Below are positions 58,610 through 64,000 of a DNA stretch of 64,000 nucleotides, in pieces. The number at the start of each line of letters is the position of its first letter. The first letter of the stretch is position 1. The stretch lies in contig DGHT01000022.1 in the NCBI GenBank assembly GCA_002392765.1, positions 1-64,000 of the forward strand, written 5' to 3'. The notes below the pieces were generated by a model that was given only the letters and a program-made list of their open reading frames with translations, had not been told where the DNA came from and did not search any database. The position numbers were made by a program, and so were the translations under genes. This stretch comes from Verrucomicrobia bacterium UBA3841 (lineage in GTDB: Bacteria; Verrucomicrobiota; Kiritimatiellia; RFP12; UBA1067).

Positions 58610-60757
58610 ATGAATACTGGCTGCCGCACATGGCCCCGTTTCTTCGCGACCTTGGCGATGTTTGCCGCCTCCAATCTGGCGGCAGCGGCCTCTGCGCAGT
58701 CCGTTCTCACGAACTGCACGATGGTGGCGGAGGCCTTCCTTGACGGCGAAACAGTTGCGGATATGGAAGTGGTCGCGACGGTGACCGGAGTGGAAGACGA
58801 CAGCACAAAGGCCAGAACGACCGTATGCGATGGGATAGCCGCTTTCGACTTCGACTATGCAGGCGACAAAGCGACCGGACTTAGTCTCGGCGATGTCGTG
58901 CGGGTCAGAGGTTCGTTGACGAGGAACATCTACGACGAGCCGGTGACCATCGTCTCTTCCGCCACCGTCATAGCCCACGGACCGCCCCCCAAGCCGGTCG
59001 ACATCTCGCCCGACGAGTTCAAGAGCGGACGTTTCGACGACTGGTTCGTCAGGATATCGGGAGTCGTGCGCTGCACAGTCCAGGACGAAATCGATCCCAA
59101 CTGGAGATTTCTGGTGCTGGCGGTCGGAGGGCAGATAGTCTACGTGGCGCAGCATATAAACGCGGCGAGGGAACCGGCCGACATGGATCTGCTTGGTGCG
59201 TCCGTAGCCGTCGCGGGCTTCTGCCGGCGCAATCGCCATGGCGTCAGGCGTCCGCCGTACCGGCGCATAGAGCGCGAGATCGTGGCGGTCAGGGACGGAA
59301 TAGAGGTAATCAAACCCGCCGATGCGGACTTCAGCCGCATGCCGGACATCGGTACGTTCACGTGCCGTCTTCCGGAGACGATACCCCTCGACGAGCGATT
59401 CCGCGTCAGAGGAAACGTCCTCGCCGTCTGGAACGGCGACACCGCCCTAATACGCGCCGCCACAGGTCCGATCGTGCAGGTGCAGTTCGCCGCCGAGCCC
59501 CTGCCGGCGATCGGGGATTCCGTGGATGTCGCCGGATTCCCGGAATACAATCTCTTCACCTTCGGCCTCAGCGGATGCGTATGGCGGAAGACCGACCATA
59601 TCGCGCTGCCCGAACCGTCCGCCACCAACGTAAGCGCGCGCTGTCTGCTTGAAGACGGATTCGGACGCCCCGTGGCGAAGATCATTCTTCACGGGAAAGC
59701 CATCCGGATGGAGGGAGTGGTGCACAGCGCAAGAGGCGAGGGCCTTGACCACCGCATGATTCTCTCGTCCGACGGCTACCTCGTGCCCGTAGACGCCGGG
59801 ACCAGTCCGGAGGCACTTGCCGGCATCCCGGTCGGGAGCCGCGTCTCCGTCACGGGGATATGCGTGATGAACATCGACGACTGGAGGCCGGCCGCGCCAT
59901 TCCCCCGCATCAGGGGCTTCACTGTAGTCATGCGGTCGCCGGAAGACATCCGGGTGTTGGCTTTTCCGCCATGGTGGACCCCCGCCCGGCTCACCGCGCT
60001 TCTGCTGCTCATTCTGGCCGTGCTGTGCTGCAGCGCACTCCTCAACATACTTCTGAGGCGCCTTGCAAAGCGGCGGCGACAGCAGCTTGCGAAGGAAATC
60101 CGCACACGCATCGAGTCGGACCTCAAGGTGAAGGAGCGCACGCGTCTCGCGGTAGAGCTCCACGACGCGATGTCCCAGACCCTGACGGGAGTCGCGCTTC
60201 AGCTCCAGACCGTACGCAGCGGGGAAGGCGCGATGTCCCCACATGCGGCAAAGCACCTCGCCATAGCCGAGAAGTCCCTTGATTCCTGCCGGACGGAGAT
60301 GCGGAACTGCATCTGGGACCTCCGCAACGACACGCTGGACTGTCCGGACATGAACGAGGCGATCCGGCATACGCTGTCCCCGTGCATTGGCGGCGCGAAG
60401 CTCTTCGTCCGCTTCGACGTGAACCGCACCCGCTTCGCGGACAACTTTGCGCATGCCCTTCTGCACATCATCCGCGAACTTGCCTCCAACGCCGTGAATC
60501 ACGGCCGCGCAACGCGGATAAGAATCGCAGGATGCATTGAGAACGGGCGGCTGCTGTTCTCGGTCTCTGACAACGGATGCGGCTTCGACCCGCAGCACAC
60601 TCCGGGCATCGAGGAGGGGCATTTCGGGCTCATAGGCGTGCGGGAACGCATAGAGGGCTTCGACGGAAAGCTGAAGATAGACAGCGGTCCGAAGGGAACA
60701 ACCATCACGGCGGCGATGAACATAAAGCCGGACAAAGGACGGGACGAGGCGACATGA
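58610..60757 (+). CDS. NarL-type sensor histidine kinase with large periplasmic domain
   Basis: 715 aa. Signal or first helix (FFATLAMFAASNLAAAASA), then about 430 periplasmic residues containing repeated beta-barrel, OB-like segments (VVRVRGSLTRNIYDEPVTIV, FRVRGNVLAVWNGDTALIRA, SVDVAGFPEYNLFTFGLSG). One membrane helix (LTALLLLILAVLCCSALLNI, about 462-484). The HisKA_3 site is RLAVELHDAMSQTL with H518, and the ATPase has ELASNAVNHGRA and DNGCGFD. Partner is the next gene, joined by ATGA. Likely senses extracellular sugars. Confidence 0.85.
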   Translation: MNTGCRTWPRFFATLAMFAASNLAAAASAQSVLTNCTMVAEAFLDGETVADMEVVATVTGVEDDSTKARTTVCDGIAAFDFDYAGDKATGLSLGDVVRVRGSLTRNIYDEPVTIVSSATVIAHGPPPKPVDISPDEFKSGRFDDWFVRISGVVRCTVQDEIDPNWRFLVLAVGGQIVYVAQHINAAREPADMDLLGASVAVAGFCRRNRHGVRRPPYRRIEREIVAVRDGIEVIKPADADFSRMPDIGTFTCRLPETIPLDERFRVRGNVLAVWNGDTALIRAATGPIVQVQFAAEPLPAIGDSVDVAGFPEYNLFTFGLSGCVWRKTDHIALPEPSATNVSARCLLEDGFGRPVAKIILHGKAIRMEGVVHSARGEGLDHRMILSSDGYLVPVDAGTSPEALAGIPVGSRVSVTGICVMNIDDWRPAAPFPRIRGFTVVMRSPEDIRVLAFPPWWTPARLTALLLLILAVLCCSALLNILLRRLAKRRRQQLAKEIRTRIESDLKVKERTRLAVELHDAMSQTLTGVALQLQTVRSGEGAMSPHAAKHLAIAEKSLDSCRTEMRNCIWDLRNDTLDCPDMNEAIRHTLSPCIGGAKLFVRFDVNRTRFADNFAHALLHIIRELASNAVNHGRATRIRIAGCIENGRLLFSVSDNGCGFDPQHTPGIEEGHFGLIGVRERIEGFDGKLKIDSGPKGTTITAAMNIKPDKGRDEAT

Positions 60758-61371
60758 AGACAAGAATACTCATTGCAGACGACCACGCCATCATCCGCTA
60801 CGGACTCGCCTCTCTCATCGCGACGCAGCCCGACATGGAAGTCGTCGGACAGGCGAAGAACGGCAGGGAGGCGGTCGACATCGCCTGCAGGACAAATCCC
60901 GACATCGTCATCATGGACATTGAGATGCCCAAGATGGACGGAGTCGAGGCGACGGAGGCTCTGCGCGACAAGGTGCCGTCTGCAAAGGTCGTCGTCCTGA
61001 CGTCGTTCATCGCCTCCGACAAGATTGCCCACGCCCTGGACAGCGGCGCTTCGGGGGCCATAACGAAGACCGCCAACGAGCAGGCCATACTCCCGACACT
61101 GCGGAAAATCGCCGCCGGCGAGCGCGTGATCTCGCCGGACATCAGGCGGCAGCTGGCCGTCGACCCGCCGGTGCCTAAGCTGTCCCCGCGCCAGCGCGAG
61201 ATACTCGATTCAATAGTACGCGGGATGACCAACAAGGCGATCGCATCCCAGCTCGGCATCCGCAAGGACGGCGTAGAGAAGCACATCGAGGCGCTTTTCT
61301 CGAAGATCGGCGCGGTGAACCGCGCCGAAGCTGTTGCCATAGCCATGCGAAAACGGCTGCTGAAAACATAG
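60754..61371 (+). CDS. NarL/FixJ-family response regulator
   Basis: 205 aa. Receiver with phosphoacceptor D55 (IVIMDIEMPKMDG), acidic pair DD (9-10) and conserved T/K (LTSF, ITKT). The C-terminal LuxR-type HTH is LSPRQREILDSIVRGMTNKA-IASQLGI. Probably regulates the divergent glycan block, because it is next to it and the promoter there has weak -35 boxes. Overlaps the kinase gene. Confidence 0.9.
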   Translation: MKTRILIADDHAIIRYGLASLIATQPDMEVVGQAKNGREAVDIACRTNPDIVIMDIEMPKMDGVEATEALRDKVPSAKVVVLTSFIASDKIAHALDSGASGAITKTANEQAILPTLRKIAAGERVISPDIRRQLAVDPPVPKLSPRQREILDSIVRGMTNKAIASQLGIRKDGVEKHIEALFSKIGAVNRAEAVAIAMRKRLLKT

Positions 61372-61648
61372 CCGCCGAATTGTTCGCAAACCTCAAATAC
61401 CAATTCTTTCCGTCGGAAAGGTTTCTGCGTGCCGTCTTTACGCTTTTCCCCACCTGTTTCCACTCTGCGCAACTTGCATCGCCCGGCAATGCGGATTCAA
61501 GTCTGCCAACTACCTTACGCACATATTCAAGAGGCGCTTCGGCAAGTCGCCCACATCGCTCCGCCGGCATCGCTGATCGCATCTTGCTTAATGTAGCCGC
61601 TCCGCGTTTCAAACCCAGGCAGTTTCATCACGTATGTCTCTGCCTTGT
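61372..61648. other. gene-free stretch after the response regulator
   Basis: No gene, terminator or clear repeat is apparent. Low coding quality in all frames. Confidence 0.5.
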
Positions 61649-61825
61649 TGTGGTATTTTTCTCTCGCAGAGGCGCAGAGTCGCAGAGATGGCGTTTGCGG
61701 GCAAAGCGGGGACGGGGAGTTGTGAAATTGCGGCAACTGGGAAAGTCGGCATCCTGCCGGCGGAATCAAGGAGATGGAGCTTCCAGCTCCGTCTTGCGGA
61801 CGCGGCAGGATGCCGCATCTCCTTG
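61649..61825. repeat. uninterrupted composite repeat ending in a cloverleaf (copy 2)
   Basis: 61649-61678 equals 7875-7904 and 61691-61780 equals 40412-40501, so this is the empty counterpart of the prophage target. Octads CGCAGAGT/CGCAGAGA at 61668-61689. The 59 bp cloverleaf is 61767-61825: CAAGGAGATG ... CATCTCCTTG with hairpins GAGCT-tcc-AGCTC, CGTC-ttgcg-GACG, CGGCA-gga-TGCCG. Confidence 0.9.
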
Positions 61826-61900
61826 TTCCCTTCCAGCTCCTTGCAAACACTATGGGGTTCAGACACCACAGTGTACAAAGTCTATTTCAAGGCTTTGGCG

Positions 61901-63631
61901 TCACTGAAATTCAACAAAGCCCTTGGCCGTGAGGAACTCCCAGATTCGGTCGAGATACGTGTAGCTGCCCGTTCCCGGCGATGCCTGGCGCTGGAAGCAG
62001 TGCGGCCGCTTGGCGAGCGTATGGAGCTCGCCCTGGATGCCCATGCGCCGGAGCTGCTCCCACGCCTTGACTGAGTTCATCGAAGCCCACCCGTCGGCGT
62101 CGCCGTGGACGAATAGAATCGGCGGCGTGGAGAGGTCGAACGAAAACTCCGGCGCGAGGCGCGCGGAATCGTCGTTGCCGCCGGTTGTGTTGCCGCGTTC
62201 CAGTCCGTCCGTGAGGGCGTATGCGGGGTAGATCGCCACCGCCCACTGCACGTTGCAGGGCAGCTTGTCTATTTCATCCTTTGGCCGGTATGCGTGACGC
62301 CTCGAACTCGTCGCACCCATAAGCGTCAGGTGTCCGCCTGCCGAGGAGCCCATGATGCCGATTCTGTCCGGATCGAGTCCGCGCGACGGCGCCTCGCTGC
62401 GGACGATTCTTATGGCGCGCTGGAGATCCTGCCAGGCGGTGGTGTGCTTGGCGAGCGGTGCCGCGGGGCGGGGCGTACGGTACTTCATCGTCACGACAGT
62501 CATCCCTTTTTCGTTGAGGAAGCGGCGCGCCGGGGCGACTTCAAATCCGTCCGGGCTGTTGCCATTGTAACCGCCGCCTGAATAAATTATCTGGATAGCC
62601 TTCGTAGTCGGAGTCGCCGGAATGTGCCATTCTATGTAGGGTGTGCACTGATTGGTCTGGACATCCGGCATGGAGCCTTTGGGCCAGATGTTCTCCTTGG
62701 AGTATTGCGCACGGGCGGAATCTGCGGCATAGCGGTCCATCAGAGGAACTTCTGCGCCGAGCGGAAGGAATTCCATCTGGCGCAGGAACTCGACGGCGCG
62801 TTCAAAGCCGAGAACGGCGTGGCCCTTGTCGGGGTAGAGGTGGAGTTCTGCCGGGATCTTCATGCGGCGCAGCTGACGGTAGACGTGAGCAGAACTTGCC
62901 GGAGAATACGGGTCGTTTCCGCCGTGCGACATCCACATGGGGCAGGTTTTCCCGTCAAACTTGAAAACATCGGAGAGTTTTGCGTCGACGGCGTCGCCGT
63001 CGCGCGTGTTGGCTACGCCCAGCCCGTCAGTCATTCCGTAGGCGATAGCGAAAGTGCAGGCGAAATTGATGTTGCACGCAATGCCATCGATCTCGTCTAC
63101 GGGCTCGTACGCCGGCGTGAGCGAACTCGTCGCGAGGAGCGTCGCGAGGTGCGAGCCGGCGCTCATCGACATCGTGCCGATCTTGTCGGGACTGAACCCG
63201 CGCGCGGCGGCCTCGCGGCGGACGAGCCTCACGGCCCTCTGTCCGTCCTCCCAAGCGCTCTGGTAGAACGGAAGGCCGACGGGACGCGGGGTCCGGTGTA
63301 CGAGATTGACGCATGTCACGCCGAGCGCAGTAAGTTCGCGTCTCCAGTTTTCCACGTGCTTGACGTCGCACTGGCATCCGTAGCCGCCGCCCGAAATAAG
63401 AATAACGCAGACATCGGTCTTGCCTTCAGCCTTTGGCGCCTCGAACCACTCGATGTACGGACGTCGCCACTCGTCGGCCTTGAAACCATTGGCGCGCGAA
63501 ACATCTGTCATCGCGGCAATCTGTCCCGGCTGCGCATCCGGCATGCGCCCTTCCGGCCAAAGATACACCTTTTCGCCGGCCGATGCCGCCAGCGACACCG
63601 CGACGGCCAAAAACATCGATATTTTCCTCAT
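61901..63631 (-). CDS. secreted tandem alpha/beta-hydrolase (two esterase domains)
   Basis: 576 aa with signal (RKISMFLAVAVSLAASAGEK). Two homologous halves each open with VILISGGGYGCQ or IIYSGGGYNGNS (oxyanion HGGG-like). Nucleophile sites are TMSMSAGSHLA in the first (GxSxG weakened to MSMSAG) and GIMGSSAGGHLT in the second. Asp and His follow in SHGGNDPYSP/DKGHAVLGF and VHGDADGWAS/KRPHCF. Resembles acetyl- or feruloyl-esterases of the BD-FAE kind. Likely deacylates glycans. Each half begins with a WPEG/WPKGSMPD motif. Confidence 0.82.
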   Translation of the reverse strand: MRKISMFLAVAVSLAASAGEKVYLWPEGRMPDAQPGQIAAMTDVSRANGFKADEWRRPYIEWFEAPKAEGKTDVCVILISGGGYGCQCDVKHVENWRRELTALGVTCVNLVHRTPRPVGLPFYQSAWEDGQRAVRLVRREAAARGFSPDKIGTMSMSAGSHLATLLATSSLTPAYEPVDEIDGIACNINFACTFAIAYGMTDGLGVANTRDGDAVDAKLSDVFKFDGKTCPMWMSHGGNDPYSPASSAHVYRQLRRMKIPAELHLYPDKGHAVLGFERAVEFLRQMEFLPLGAEVPLMDRYAADSARAQYSKENIWPKGSMPDVQTNQCTPYIEWHIPATPTTKAIQIIYSGGGYNGNSPDGFEVAPARRFLNEKGMTVVTMKYRTPRPAAPLAKHTTAWQDLQRAIRIVRSEAPSRGLDPDRIGIMGSSAGGHLTLMGATSSRRHAYRPKDEIDKLPCNVQWAVAIYPAYALTDGLERGNTTGGNDDSARLAPEFSFDLSTPPILFVHGDADGWASMNSVKAWEQLRRMGIQGELHTLAKRPHCFQRQASPGTGSYTYLDRIWEFLTAKGFVEFQ

Positions 63632-63687
63632 TTTCTCCCTTTCGTTTTTGATGGACTGCTGCTGTCAGCCCGCAAGTACTTTCATAT

Positions 63688-63716
63688 AGTATATCAAATC
63701 CCGATTTTGCAGGCAA
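63688..63716 (-). promoter_or_regulatory. promoter of the tandem esterase gene
   Basis: Minus strand: -35 TTGCCT (63716-63711), 17 bp, -10 TATACT (63693-63688). Unlike other promoters here it has a leader of about 50 nt with a ribosome site (AAAGGGAG). Confidence 0.65.
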
Positions 63717-63787
63717 TACACAAAATTCCGAGGAGGTGGAAACACAGATGCGCCGCAGAGAAGAAACCGTCCCTTTTACTTGCACCA

Positions 63788-64000
63788 TCACAGCGAGACG
63801 GTGGATTTTCTGGACATGACAAAACCGGCAAGAAAAGAAAACGCGAACGGCAGAAGCAGCATGTTCAATGCCGCGGCTTTGCCGACATCGCTCCATTCTA
63901 CGCAAAACGTCTCTTCAAGGCGGGAGACGGGATCGAATGCGTTCAGCGGGGCCGACATTGAAGCGGCAAAGTCGGTAAGAGCCAGGCTCATTCTGTCCAC
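63788..64000 (-). CDS. membrane protein, C-terminal fragment (runs off window)
   Basis: Only the last 70 or so residues are visible. A hydrophobic helix (NMLLLPFAFSFLAGFVM) lies just before the short C-terminus SRKSTVSL, and EETFCVEWSDVGKAAAL precedes it. Family not recognisable from this part. Confidence 0.5.
   Translation of the reverse strand: MDRMSLALTDFAASMSAPLNAFDPVSRLEETFCVEWSDVGKAAALNMLLLPFAFSFLAGFVMSRKSTVSL

Overview
The window is a chromosomal segment of a GC-rich bacterium carrying a complete Mu-like transposable prophage. The cell-division genes mraZ-rsmH-ftsL-ftsI, proteins of the autotransporter-associated beta-strand type, large multidomain glycoside hydrolases (GH89, GH127, GH2 with beta-helix) and LamG-type phage proteins together suggest a member of the PVC group, most likely a gut-associated Kiritimatiellae-like lineage. 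That assignment is an inference from gene content; no rRNA or other marker gene is present.

Layout. (1) 1-1309: a phosphomannose isomerase / GntR-regulator pair read leftwards behind an operator-like palindrome. (2) 1652-3895: DUF4186-umuD-umuC, a translesion polymerase V operon. (3) 3939-7780: the start of the division and cell-wall cluster, mraZ-rsmH-ftsL-ftsI, with a strong promoter. (4) 7913-40411: a 32.5 kb Mu-like prophage with TG...CA ends. Its early operon runs leftwards from 17402 to a terminator at 8146-8176 and encodes small regulators, a DDE transposase, a MuB-type ATPase, Gam, HD and ASCH proteins and GemA. The repressor and a low-GC cargo gene run rightwards. The late genes (small and large terminase, portal, protease with nested scaffold, cement, major capsid, head-tail joining, LamG-type surface protein, gpG and gpF homologues, tail chaperone with a -1 frameshift site, short tape measure, tail tip) run rightwards. 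No contractile sheath or Mu baseplate genes are recognisable, so the virion looks siphovirus-like. (5) 40624-58520: a leftward block for complex glycan breakdown: a GH127-like/GH3C/GH89 fusion, an SGNH esterase, a GH2/beta-helix fusion, a beta-strand-repeat surface protein and a LamG/GH/CBM9-like protein. A histidine kinase and NarL-type regulator (58610-61371) are transcribed divergently and probably sense the substrate or its products. (6) 61901-63631: a two-domain alpha/beta-hydrolase, then the end of a membrane protein at the right edge.

The most unusual feature is repetitive DNA found in host and prophage alike. Degenerate 7-9 bp tandem repeats of many different motifs occur at about 18 sites. 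Several lie in frame inside conserved proteins (ManA, UmuC, UmuD, terminase, portal), some encode signal peptides, and some flank start codons as inverted arms. A second family is a 59 bp element that folds as a cloverleaf with compensatory base changes between copies; a third is a triple-hairpin element. The prophage itself is inserted in a copy of such a composite repeat, and a second, empty copy remains at 61.65 kb, which fixes the prophage ends to the base. These repeat families, together with the in-frame insertions, are the best candidate for an undescribed system in the window.
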